A DNA stretch of 64,000 bases, taken from Adineta vaga (lineage: Eukaryota; Rotifera). Positions 51,201-61,626 of the stretch are shown here, piece by piece; the first letter of the stretch is position 1; the number at the start of each line of letters is the position of its first letter. The notes below the pieces were generated by a model. That model saw nothing but the letters and a program-made list of their open reading frames with translations. It ran no database searches and was not told the DNA's origin. The stretch covers positions 13,020,001 through 13,084,000 of the forward strand of contig CP075495.1 in NCBI GenBank assembly GCA_021613535.1, in the 5' to 3' direction. The translations under genes and the position numbers were made by a program.

Positions 51201-52403
51201 ATTCTTCACCTTCACGTTGAAAACAATCAAAATTTTCTCGACACTATCAATAGAATTGAATTGATTTCAATTCAAATTTCTTGCTTTTTTTCTTACTTTT
51301 AATACACGATGATGTAAAAATCGGATGAAATAATCAAATTCTTTATAAATTTCTTGTCCTAAATAAAGAATACGATAGTTTTTCACAAAAACAAAATAAA
51401 ACTTTCTATCTCATTTACCAGCATGATAAAATGACAGAAAATTGAGCATCAATGCCAAAAGCTACATGAAAAACAAATGATAAAATATTTTCCGAAACAT
51501 TTCTACAAATTCTGTCTGTACCGTTTCAACAAAATCAAATTTCTTTCTTTCTTGTACTTGTTGTAATAAAAACACATAATCTAATGTTTCTTCACGAAAT
51601 TTTTTCGTTTGAATTTGTAGATTTGCATCCGCCTAGAAGATCTTTTCATGACTATATCCATTCGAATTCGATGGAAATCTTACTTCTTGAAATAGATCTG
51701 CTCGTTTTGTTGGGATTTTCATATTATTTTCAATCATTGCACAATAACGTTGAGTTGTTTTATCGAATTCTTTTTTTTTATTCTAGAAAAAAGAAAAGCT
51801 CAATGTGAAAATTTCTTTCGAAGTATAAAATCATTTCAAACTTTGGCTTTTCCAATTGTTGTTTTACGAAATTCATCCAACTTTTTCAAATAGGTCTCTG
51901 ATGAAGCACTCTGTTGAAATTCAAAAAATAAAAATTCATCGATGACTTTTCATTCCAAAGAACTTACTAATGCATCTCTTGCTTCTTCGATTCGATGTAA
52001 TACTTCACCCATATATGAAAGTGATGATTCTATTGAAATAAGAAATACAGAAGATAATTCGAGGAAAATAAAGATTATCTAACGAACCGATATCTCGTTC
52101 TTCATCTGTTTGTTTACTTCCAACAACAAAAAATTTGAAACTTTTCAATGTTTCTGCAACACTTCGTGATGCTTTTGATAAGGCTAAAAAGCAATAAAGT
52201 TGTTAGTCTAAGTAGAAAATCTATTTAAATGAGAACTACATACTTTTATTTGCAACCATAACTTCATTTAATTTTTTAATTAAAGTTTTTATTGCATTGG
52301 ATGTATTTTCAAGTTCATTTTCATGTTGCCGTAATTTTTCACGAAATTCAGGTGAATCGGTAAGTGCTTCAGTAAATTCAAGTGGTGGTAATTTTAGCAC
52401 CAT
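48223..52403 (-). CDS. ARHGAP26-like: GRAF-type RhoGAP (BAR-PH-RhoGAP-SH3)
   Basis: Membrane-bending GTPase-activating protein of the GRAF/oligophrenin family, acting on RhoA/Cdc42 in endocytosis and adhesion. The start MVLKLPPLEFTEALTDSPEF is typical of the GRAF BAR domain, which continues over about ten small exons to about 51150 (SSLSYMGEVLHRIEEARDAL; RALLAL-like FVETLLALMLNFLSFYHAG). The PH domain lies at about 51100-50150 (HCVIHPADEKLDKRFMFDIH; TFQSTNEEDWEGWVSVMEGQ). The RhoGAP domain lies at about 50110-49390: LDESGIDFIKKCIHIVERRG, arginine finger in GLYRIVG, LYLRTLKEPIFTF and NLGVCFGPSLLRP. A Ser/Thr-rich linker follows, then the C-terminal SH3: LADNDSELSFNANEIVTQVR, GWVMGTINGKTGLIPENYI. 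Stop at 48223. Domain order is exactly that of GRAF1/GRAF2; oligophrenin lacks the SH3, so GRAF is preferred. Confidence 0.93.
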
Positions 52404-54402
52404 AGTAATATGTAAATAGATATCGAAATAATTGTTTCAAACAGAAAAAAACAATCTTAGAAAATAAATAGAAACAAGATGCGAAATAATAATAAAAATA
52501 ATAATAATAATATATAAAAAAAAAAGAAAATAGGAAAAGAGTTACAAATATGATTGTTATGTTCTTTTTCTCACGTTTCTCTATGCATACTGACATCCCG
52601 CAAGAAAAAGAATCTTTGTGTAGGTTGCGTACATTCAATGTCTATACAATAGAGGATAGGGTTAGCAAAAGTCGAAAGGAAAGAAGAGAAGGAATTGCTG
52701 TCTTTCTCTCTCTCCATTCCTCTCTCTCTCTCTTCGCTTTTATACAACGCTGTAACTCGTCTTTGTCTAGTAACAACTATTACTTATATTTACGTTATCA
52801 TAGGCCCCGTTTAACTCTCGTCTGCCCGATTGCAAAATGAAGAAAAGAACAAATGGCACAGTAGTCGTTGTGTGTGCATGTAGTAATTATGGACAACAAG
52901 TCGCTTGTTGCTATCCTATGACGATCACCTCTTTCTCTCTAGCTGTTTCTTAACACACAAAATATACACACACTAGCATCATTGCATACCGAACTGTGCG
53001 TTTCAGATGGCATCGTATCTTAGTTATGCTTGTCTTAGGCTTACTTTAATCGACATATCATGTTGATTCCAAGCACACACATATATACACACACACACAT
53101 CCAAAATGATTATTAGACGATGGGTAATACTAGCGAAAGAAAGAGAGCAAGAGAGAAAGAAACTTCTACTTCTATTGCGATTTGTGCTGACGTCAAAGAT
53201 GGCCTCGGTGTGCGGGTTGGACGCGCACGATCTGTCTGCTGTTTATATCTTAAGATGGCAAGGCCACCCGGACTATTAGACAAATTCTCACGACTATCAT
53301 CAATTGGGATCGACATAAATAGATAGTTTCTTCTCGATAAATTTGTTTTTTTGCAATAAGATACAGAATACTGTCATATGTAGCTAATCGAATTGTTTAC
53401 TTATCTTGACCATATATATTAAAGTACAATTTACACATATCAATCGTTAATCTGAACTTTTTGTTCTTCTCTATCTCTATCTAAACATTCTCGTCAGTCG
53501 AGAATTAAGTGATGATGACAATGTATTTAACTTGCTAAACTGTATCAATTCATCTAAAATAATGTTATGTCAGAAAAAGACAAAGCACGAAAAGTGATGA
53601 TAAAAATACGCATCAGACAATCTCTTTCTTTTCTCTATCTACATCAATACATACACACATATATATGCATATATATATTTATTTGTGTGTGTATGTTATC
53701 ATAACGAATGAAACTATTGGCAGCAATACCGTTACTCATCTGCTTGTCATAGATACATAATGAAGAAAAAGACTACGAAGAAAGAAAAAACAAGAAAAAA
53801 GAGAAAACATCATATAAATCAAATCAATACAATTAAATCTAATTTTGATTAGTTTATCATTGTGATAAATCTCTCTCTAGAATATAATCATGACATAATT
53901 ATCTTTTTCCCCAGTAAAATTTCATTGATAAGAACAATGAAATAAAACTGTTAATCATTTTATTTGTTGAAACAATTAAAATAATCATGGCGAGTCAAGT
54001 ATGTTGTCGCGTACGAAAGAACAAAAAACCAAAAGTTGATTAAAATAGTGATGATTCATCTTTTATAGTTCCTGTAAAGAATTCCATCAACCAATCAGAT
54101 GAATTGTTATATAATTGAAAAAATTTCGAAAAATAATTTATATATTTAGTTAGAAAATTTCATAGAAAGCTTTCGAAAAATTCAATGAAGATAATTATTC
54201 CATGTAAATACTTGAAATCTTGATAAAACATTTCGTTTTGATTGGAGGATCAATCAACATCATTTTACCGTTGCCTATTCTTCATTTATAAACATATCCT
54301 ATACAAGATTATCATATTCATGTTATTTAAATTTTCTTTTCATATTCAATACTTATTTCATATTGGAACTTTTCTTTTCTAGAGAAAACAAAAACTTCGG
54401 TC
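52404..54402. other. Divergent intergenic region, 2 kb
   Basis: Between the RhoGAP start (minus) and RPL6 start (plus), so probably both promoters. CT-rich tracts near 52700-52735. A GC-richer island near 53180-53280 carries promoter-like motifs. A pyrimidine tract and acceptor (tcttttctag, 54372-54381) precede the RPL6 ATG by about 20 nt and suggest a 5' UTR intron or trans-splice site. Confidence 0.5.
53188..53259 (+). promoter_or_regulatory. CRE palindrome with two YY1-like motifs
   Basis: TGACGTCA at 53188-53195 is directly followed by AAGATGGC at 53196-53203, and AAGATGGC occurs again at 53252-53259. These are consensus forms of the CREB/ATF site and the YY1 site, the latter often sitting just inside transcription start sites. 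The island is more GC-rich than its surroundings. Function is inferred from motifs only. Confidence 0.45.
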
Positions 54403-55599
54403 ATGTCAACTCCTTCGGCTAAGACTGCATCAGCAGGTGCCAAAGCAAAAACAACGACTACGACCACTACTGTCGTTAAAACAATAACTGCTACAACAAA
54501 AGCAGCACAACCACAACAAAAATTGGCTAGTACACTTGGTGCAGGTTCTAAAGTTAAAAAACCGAAAATTACCGCTAGTGGTAAAAAGGTTATCAATTCT
54601 CATTCTAATCGTTCATTGAATACCAATGGTTTAATGCGGTTTTCTCGCGGTCGAATGTTTCATCGACGTGCATTATATCGTATTAATAAATGGAAAGGTG
54701 ATCAAGCAAAATTGCAAGGAGATAAAACGAAAAAAACTGCTGGTAGTATTCAAAAGAAAACACAACGTAAACCAGCTTTAACAATGAAAACAGTTGGTGG
54801 CGATCGTAATGGTAAACAACGTCTCGTACGAGCAAAACGATTTGTAAGAACTAAAGAATTTCTTTTCGAATTTGTATAATGTGTGATTTTAATTTAGCCA
54901 CGTTATTATCCAACAGAAGAACGACCTAAAAAATTCAGTGCCAAACGAAAACGATTCGGTGATCATCCACGTCGTTTTCGAGCAACAGTTGCACCTGGTA
55001 CAGTAGTCATTCTTGTTGCTGGTAAACACGCTGGAAAAGTAAGAGAAGATATTTCTTTGCTCGGGTTTTTTCGTTTATCGATTAGTTTTCTAGCGTGCTG
55101 TAGTTGTTAAACATTTATCATCGGGACTTTTATTAGTTACTGGTAATGTTCATTTTGATTTTGAAATTGAATTCATGAAGATTTTGTTTTCATTCAATAT
55201 TTAGGTCCACATAAATTAAATGGTGTACCATTACGTCGTGTAAATCAAATTTATGTTATTGGAACAAGTACAAAACTTGATTTAACATCAGTCAAAGTCG
55301 ATAATTTAGATGATAAATTCTTCAAACGTGTTCGTGTTGCAAAGAAAAATGCTGACAAAGATATTTTTGATTCGAAGAAAGAGGTAAAATTATCACAAAT
55401 CATCTATTTAGATTTAAATACGAATGATTCCATTTAGAAAACTCAACTTAGTGATGAACGTCGTCAAGCACAACGTAGTATCGACACTGCCATTCTTAGT
55501 GCGATTAAAGCTCATACAGATTCACGTCTTCTTCGTCATTATCTTAAGAGTCGTTTTCAACTATGGAATGGTGTTTTACCACATAAGTTGAAATTTTAA
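54403..55599 (+). CDS. RPL6: Large-subunit ribosomal protein eL6
   Basis: Cytosolic 60S ribosomal protein. Exons 54403-54843, 54898-55038, 55094-55142, 55205-55383 and 55438-55599, with introns of 54-62 nt. The N-terminus is an Ala/Thr/Lys-rich tail (ASAGAKAKTTTTTTTVVKT) typical of animal eL6. The core shows FPRYYPTEERPKKF, then TVAPGTVVILVAGKHAGKRA, VVVKHLSSGLLLVTGPHKLN, GVPLRRVNQIYVIGTSTKLD and SVKVDNLDDKFFKRV, all eL6 signatures. The C-terminus LRHYLKSRFQLWNGVLPHKL is canonical. All five splice joins preserve the frame. High expression is expected; a pyrimidine-rich acceptor lies about 20 nt before the ATG. The reverse-strand frame across exon 1 is a shadow of the Thr-rich tail. Confidence 0.97.
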
Positions 55600-56042
55600 G
55601 ATTCAAAATTAATCAATATTATTGGTAAAAACAAATCCAACTCTGATTACATACCAACTACGTTTTTCATTTCGTTGTTTTTTGTTTCGATTTCATCAAG
55701 AAAACATATTTTCATTGTTTTTTTCTTCTATTACGAGAAAATATGACAAGAAAAAAAAAGAGATAAAATAAAGAAAACAACATCTAGACTACATTATTCA
55801 AATATATATTTTCACGTGATCGATTTCATTTCTTTTTCTTATCATCAATGATTTTGTTCGACAAAAACAACAGTCGACATACTTCACACATCTAATGGAG
55901 CAAACACTTATAATCCACACTCTGTTTTACTTTCGAACAGAGTTTGATGTCATTTCTCTTTCGATTGAAACGAATGCTAGCATAAAATCCAAGGTGAGAA
56001 GAATAAGTGGATTTGAAATACATTTAAACATAGTCTTCAATC
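55600..56042 (+). other. Spacer and 5' UTR of the ankyrin gene
   Basis: 3' flank of RPL6, then the presumed 5' UTR of the next gene, with a likely 41-nt intron 55992-56032 (gtgagaag...aacatag) 10 nt before the ATG. Confidence 0.5.
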
Positions 56043-57326
56043 ATGAATACTGTCCATCCCTTAGGATTTCTACCGAAAATATTTACCATTCGACAACGTT
56101 CTTCATTTAATGAACTTCGACCAGTTAGTTTAGTTAAATTAGAACGTGGTATTGCTCAACGTTCCTTACTCTATTGTTTAGAAAAAGGCTATTTTTCATT
56201 GATTCATTATTTACTTCAATCTAATGTATGTGATGTTCGTGAACGTGATAGTGAAGGACGTACAGCTTTAATGTATTGTTGTTTCATTGAAAATGATAGT
56301 TGGACACAAAATATGGCGACGATTTTATTAGAATTTGGTGCAAAAATTGGTGATCAAGATCAAAATGGATTGAATGCTTTACATTATGCAATTATAACAC
56401 AACGAATAAATTTAATTCGACGTTATCTTACATCAATAGATTTTAATCTTAATCAAGCAATAGATATTCATGGTAATACATGTTTGCATTATGCTGCATC
56501 TACAGGTGATTTGAATATCATTCATCTTGTATTGAAAGCTATGAAACGCTATTCAGTTGATTTATCGATGAAAAATCATTTTGGTTTAACAGCATATGAT
56601 ATTGCTTGTCAGAATACGAATGAAGTTTGTCAAAATTTCTTACGTAATGAAACGACAAATTCTGAACTAAATGAACTATCAACAACAAATGAATCACCAT
56701 TGATTTTTGAATCGACACTTGATCGACGTTTCTCGTCAGCATCACAAACACATTCAACAATATCGAATCGATTTCGTTCAACAACACCAGGAATACAAAG
56801 AAATATGTCAATGAAACCTCCATCTTTATTAATGTCGGCTAATTCAAAAAATCTTCGTAAATCATCTGCAAGTATGTCAACAGTTCAAACGGAAAAAATC
56901 GGTTCTCGTTCATCAATTTTAATTGATCCAACTGAATCGCGACATATTCGACTTCGACGTAACAGAATTCTTGATCTATCACTTTTAAATCAAGCTAAAA
57001 CTATATCAAATTCAAAAACATCATCAATCAACGGTCAAAATGGCCTCTTTAGTGCATCACCATCATCATCAACCTGGCGTGATGATTTTACAAAAATATT
57101 TGATCGTTTACAAACTGTAAAAACACCTTCCTATAGAGAAACAATTCATCCACCATTAAATACAGAAATACCCGCTGATTTATATCCAAGTCTTTTGGCA
57201 ACCAATGATACATTTCGAAGTGACAATGTTGGTATGCAATCAGCTGCATTAGATTCATCACAAAAAATCAATCGACGACGAAGTAGTGTTATGGTTTCGA
57301 AATTTATTTCCAAATTAAGAAAATGA
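56043..57326 (+). CDS. Ankyrin-repeat protein with disordered Ser-rich tail
   Basis: Single coding exon, 427 aa. Residues about 35-205 form four or five ankyrin repeats: RSLLYCLEKGYFSLIHYLLQ, DSEGRTALMYCCFIENDSWT, MATILLEFGAKIGDQDQNGL NALHYAI, IDIHGNTCLHYAASTGDLNI and MKNHFGLTAYDIACQN. The TALMYCC, NALHYAI, TCLHYAA and TAYDIAC cores are the repeat helices. After residue 215 the protein is Ser/Thr/Arg-rich and probably disordered, ending in a basic KINRRRSSVMVSKFISKLRK. No catalytic domain. Repeat spacing and the RTALM motif recall ANKRD34-type proteins, but I cannot assign an orthologue. Ankyrin repeats mediate protein binding, so an adaptor role is inferred. The reverse-strand frame at 56539-56823 is a shadow. 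Confidence 0.8.
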   Translation: MNTVHPLGFLPKIFTIRQRSSFNELRPVSLVKLERGIAQRSLLYCLEKGYFSLIHYLLQSNVCDVRERDSEGRTALMYCCFIENDSWTQNMATILLEFGAKIGDQDQNGLNALHYAIITQRINLIRRYLTSIDFNLNQAIDIHGNTCLHYAASTGDLNIIHLVLKAMKRYSVDLSMKNHFGLTAYDIACQNTNEVCQNFLRNETTNSELNELSTTNESPLIFESTLDRRFSSASQTHSTISNRFRSTTPGIQRNMSMKPPSLLMSANSKNLRKSSASMSTVQTEKIGSRSSILIDPTESRHIRLRRNRILDLSLLNQAKTISNSKTSSINGQNGLFSASPSSSTWRDDFTKIFDRLQTVKTPSYRETIHPPLNTEIPADLYPSLLATNDTFRSDNVGMQSAALDSSQKINRRRSSVMVSKFISKLRK

Positions 57327-57599
57327 ATTTTGCTTTTTTCGAAAATAAGGACGTTTGACTTTTCTATTCTTTTTTTTTCAAAATTTCATTTGTAAGAATA
57401 AATCCATTGAGTTAAGTGCATAAAAAAAAGAAAATCAATATTTAATAAGATTTAGATGAAACTTTTTCGGATGATTTCTTTTCTATTTGATTCAATTAGA
57501 GAAAAACGTTTTCGCCCAAGGTTAATTCAATTCTTTTAAAAATCTATTACAGAACAAAAATAAGTCTGTTTGTCACTCTCTTAGTTTTCTAAATTTTAT

Positions 57600-58745
57600 T
57601 CAGAAATAAACTTCACTAGTTGGCCTTAATAATGTTATTATCGACAATGTACGAAATACGAACATGTATAAAATAGGATCGATAAGAAATATAAACATTT
57701 GTACATAAAAGAGAATTGATTTCATCATTAAGTTATGTTCAAATGGGATATGTATAAATATTACAAGTAAAATATTGATTAATGTCCAGAAAAGAATAAT
57801 TAAGGAACTAAATTGAAATTGTTTTTGTTGTTCAACAATGATTTTGTGTTGATATTGATCAATTTGAAATGTTAGTAAGTATTTTAATAATCGTTGTTCA
57901 ATACATTTCATTTGACGATGATGTATTAAGATTAAAAGAAGAAATGGAATAAAACAAGTGATTGAGAGAACAAAAAATGTGTAAGATAAACGAAATGTAT
58001 AATTAACAATACAAATTCGAAGAATGAAATCAAATTGAATCGATGCCCATTCATCAGTTATTGTTGGCCAAGTAAATAAACACAAACATATGAAAATACT
58101 TAAAAAAATGAATGATAAACGACGATATGTTATGGTTTGCCAATATTGATTGAATTTAAAACATATATACCAAAAAAGACGTATACAGATTGTTAAATTT
58201 AAATGAAATAATGTTAAAACATGAAGAAAAAAACTTTGTAAAAGACAAAAATTTGTTGAATATTGAATAAAATTTGGATAGAAAATAGGAATTAGATAAA
58301 TCATTAAACATAACCAATTGATAAGAAATAATGAGGTAACGAGAAATAGGCCGAATGATCGAATTGTTCGAATTAATATAGTTTCTGATTCCAGAATAAT
58401 ATGTGATAATAAAGATGATGATGATGATGATGAATTTGTAGAAAAGATTTTCTTTGTCGAACGAGATTTCGAAGTTTCTAGTTGAAGGACTTCGGAACAG
58501 GATTGGTCGATATCTAATGATAGTTTTGAGTTTAAATCTTTATGAATGATTTGTGTAGAATAACGATATGAGAAATGTTTGGAAATTTTAAATATTTGCC
58601 AATAATTATGAAAAAATGTTGTTAAAAAGAATATAATATGAATAAAACTATTTAAAATCAAATAGAATAACGTGATTATTATCATTGATCTCTTGGTATT
58701 CATCGATATTTCTAATCCGATTGATTGATTTGTAGGAGAAGACAT
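57600..58745 (-). CDS. Divergent rhodopsin-like 7TM receptor
   Basis: Intronless, 381 aa, ATG at 58745 (MSSPTNQSIGLEISMNTKRS; NQS glycosylation site near the N-terminus). Seven hydrophobic segments: IIITLFYLILNSFIHIIFFL; LFLVTSLFLINWLCLMIYLI; FCLLQSFFLHVLTLFHLNLT; LSFIFLSIFICLCLFTW; SYTFFVLSITCFIPFLLLIL; SLIILFWTLINILLVIFIHI; VQMFIFLIDPILYMFVF. The last carries DPILY, the NPxxY motif of class A receptors with Asp for Asn. A loop of about 70 residues, Ser-rich with eight consecutive Ser residues (SSSSSSSS), sits between TM1 and TM2 and is unusually long. The TM3 end (ICIRLFWYI) has no clean DRY. Likely a lineage-specific G-protein-coupled receptor; ligand unknown. It is the second 7TM gene in the window and not obviously close to the one at 34132. 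Confidence 0.72.
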   Translation of the reverse strand: MSSPTNQSIGLEISMNTKRSMIIITLFYLILNSFIHIIFFLTTFFHNYWQIFKISKHFSYRYSTQIIHKDLNSKLSLDIDQSCSEVLQLETSKSRSTKKIFSTNSSSSSSSLLSHIILESETILIRTIRSFGLFLVTSLFLINWLCLMIYLIPIFYPNFIQYSTNFCLLQSFFLHVLTLFHLNLTICIRLFWYICFKFNQYWQTITYRRLSFIFLSIFICLCLFTWPTITDEWASIQFDFILRICIVNYTFRLSYTFFVLSITCFIPFLLLILIHHRQMKCIEQRLLKYLLTFQIDQYQHKIIVEQQKQFQFSSLIILFWTLINILLVIFIHIPFEHNLMMKSILFYVQMFIFLIDPILYMFVFRTLSIITLLRPTSEVYF

Positions 58746-59899
58746 CGAAATGTTTTCCTAACTTCGATCTTACGATGGAATATCGGTAACAAGTGTTCCC
58801 ATATGAGTGAATATTCTTCGATTGTAGGAGAAAGATAAGGAAGTAAATGAAAGAGAAGAAAAAAGAAAGAAAGAAAGAGTAGCAGATCGTAAAGTGCGTT
58901 TTTCTGTGTTTGGATGTATGGAAGAATGCATGTCGTTTGTATGCCTCGATCATATAGTTAGTCAGTATAGGGAAAGAGAAAAGGAAAGACAGAACACAAA
59001 TAAAAAATTAATTTCTCTCTATGGAATCTAATCTGCATGATGTCTCCTTTTTTTATATTGCTTCAATATAGTTCTGTTGTTTGCTATAATGATTCGAGTT
59101 GTCGTAGCAAAAAACAATCTCGTTTCTGTACAAACGTTTTGTTTCTAGACATCATCACTATTTCTCGCATGCAGGAAATCAATAAATTAACCAAGGCGCA
59201 AAAAACGCCTACAATCAACATCAACGCCTGGTTTGTTAATCAAAGAAAAATTACATTGTTGAAAGAGAATTCAAATTTGTTGGATCAGTAGCAAAATGGC
59301 TTGTTCGTCAATATTATTCAGTAATCTGATATATTGACATTAGTTTGATCGATTTTTTACGTTTATTTATTTCTCACAATAACCTATAAGTCTCTTGGTC
59401 TCCAGTTTTTCTCTCCATATGTTTGGCGTTTTTCTTCCGAATAGGTTTATGTGTTTTATCAAATCATTTATACAAATGACAATGTTTGATGTTTATTCAG
59501 AAAAAGCAACGACTGGTTACCCAATGATCAGTTATAATCTTTTGACATATAAGAAGAACAAAAAAGAAATCATAGAAGTTTTTCTTCATCTTTAGTTTGT
59601 CAGAATAATGAAATACCCTAGAACTATTTTTATCTTCATGAGTAAGTTTACGTATACCTCTTGTCTTTCTAAAAATAAACTGAATGACATCTTGATGGAA
59701 ATCGATCGATTGATCAATGATAGAGATTTCTTTACTTCTTCTAGTTATTATCTATATAACATGATAGAACAAAGAAAAAAAAACATAAGAAATAAAACCA
59801 CACGTGCAAGACATGATTAGTTTTACATGAGAATAGAAAATTTGTCTTTAAGGTTTAGTTTTTCAAGATCGTATTGCAAAAAACATTGTTTGTGGTAGA
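58746..59899. other. Intergenic region, no convincing gene
   Basis: Upstream of the minus-strand 7TM gene and downstream of the SR-protein gene. Open frames on the plus strand (59037-59291, 59395-59595, 59608-59820) lack partners, and their composition looks random. Confidence 0.45.
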
Positions 59900-61046
59900 C
59901 TAACTACGACTGCGTGATCGTGATCGTGATCGTGATCGGGAACGAGAACGAGAGCTGGAAAACAAATAAATACGAAATATTAAAATCAAAAAGAAAATAT
60001 TTTCTTACGGTGAACGTCGACGATAATTATCACGATCGTAATTTGAACCTCGTCGACTGTCGTAACGATGATCACCACCACCACCTCCGCGACCGCGACC
60101 GCCACCGCCGCCGCCGCCACCTCTTCGGCTTTCTCGACAATCACGAGACATATGACCAGGACGTAAGCAGTTATAACATTGCATATTGTTCCGATTATTT
60201 CTACTACTCTAAAATATTACACAAAAATAAAAACGATAGATCAAGGATGAGTACTTACTCCGTCTCCGCCGCCGCCGCCTCCTCCTCCTCCTGATTCACG
60301 TCGTTTTGATCGCGCCCATTGAACAATCAATAATTTACCTTTATGATCACGACCATTTTCTCCTTTGATTGCTGCCTAGATATCAAACAAAATTCTATTA
60401 ATTTATCAAAAATATTTCTCTTAATTGAGAAAAAAACAAACTATTCCAGAAGAAGAAAGAAATCGACATAATTACTTTCTCATATAACTCAACATACCTT
60501 CTAATAACATAGTAATAAAAAGAACTCGGAAAATGAAAAAAGTGCACAGCGAATGTATGAAATATCACCATCACTTCCCATCAAACTGTTACTATGAAAT
60601 TTTACACGTTGTTCATCAGATATATAATGAATCGAAGACGTGCATAAGATATATGAAAAGAAAGCTCAGGGATGCATAATATAATTCTACAAGAAAACAA
60701 AAAATGCCGTGATTATAGATATACATATACATTTTTTTAAATATATATATATTATTAGATACATACCTCCGCATCAGAACCTGATTCAAATTCAAGAAAA
60801 CCATAACTTGAAGCATAACCTATACGAAAGTAATTGTGAATGATATTTATCTATTGAATATAATACTTGATGCGCCTTGTTTGAGTTCACATCGGACTAC
60901 ATGTCCATAATGTTCAAATATACTAATAAGAAAGAAAAATTAGAATCGATTGAGTTTTATTTACGAAAAAAATGGAATTACTCTTCAAGGTCATGTTTTG
61001 AAATATCACGGGCAATATTTCCAACGAATATTTCGACTTGTGACAT
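59900..61046 (-). CDS. SRSF7-like: SR splicing factor with RRM, CCHC zinc knuckle and RS tail (SRSF7-like)
   Basis: Nuclear pre-mRNA splicing factor. The start MSQVEIFVGNIARDISKHDL contains RNP2 (IFVGNI). The RRM continues over short exons (HYGHVVRCELKQG; SSYGFLEFESGSDAE with RNP1; ENGRDHKGKLLIVQWARSKR). A Gly run follows, then a CCHC zinc knuckle, CYNCLRPGHMSRDC, another Gly/Arg-rich stretch (RRGGGGGGGGRGRGGGGGDH), and the RS tail ending in SRSRSRSRSRS. RRM plus one knuckle plus RS is the layout of SRSF7/9G8 and fly x16. Six or so exons; the intron before the AAIKGENG exon is about 390 nt, long for this locus. The RS tail is encoded by a short CGATCA-type hexamer repeat (about 59911-59938). 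Confidence 0.9.
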
Positions 61047-61626
61047 TGATAGAAAACTTTTGTTTATTCGGCAAATCAAATGTGTGAATATGTATATTAG
61101 TTCTTTCTTATCTTTCTTTTCGTACTCTTGTAATATGTATCAATCAATAGGCTTTGTTGTTATTGAGAAAAAAAAGAAAAAATCAATTGAAAACAAATAT
61201 TCACGAACGTATTAGAAATATTTGCTTTAATCTTTGTTAGAAGAAAAAAACATACTACTTTCCAACAGATGTCGTTCTATATCAATTCGTCATTTTTGGT
61301 ATTTTGATTTATCGACTTATTTAGATTGAGATAATTCTCTGTTCGATAGATTTAAAGCTTGTCTGCAAATTAAAGAAATGTCTTAGTTTTGTGCTCAAGG
61401 TATTTCGTCCTCGGATTTTGGCGCTGATATGAGTCCTATCATCTAATGAAATACTAAATGCGCCTTTCAAGGCTCAGATAGTTTTCTTATTAATAAGACT
61501 AAATCATCACTACTGTTGCCAGTTCACTTGACACCACTAAACAATTCTCGTCAGTGTTCAATACTTTTATTGATTTGATACTGATACATAATAAAAACTT
61601 TGCATCATTGGCGCTAAAATATCAAA
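61047..61626. other. Bidirectional promoter region
   Basis: 580 nt between divergent SR-protein and THAP-NAB start codons. It must contain both promoters and 5' UTRs. No clear TATA box or exon is seen. Confidence 0.5.

Noticed and set aside
53113-53326. Overlapping plus and minus open frames in the GC-rich island
   Set aside because: Short and without family resemblance. Open frames on both strands are explained by the island composition; better read as a regulatory element.
56539-56823. Reverse-strand frame within the ankyrin gene
   Set aside because: Antisense shadow of a well-supported plus-strand exon.
59160-59291. Short frame with ININAWFVNQRK, reminiscent of a homeodomain recognition helix (WFxNxR)
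   Set aside because: No helix 1 or 2 upstream, the frame is short, and there are no convincing splice partners. Most likely a chance match or an unrecognisable remnant.
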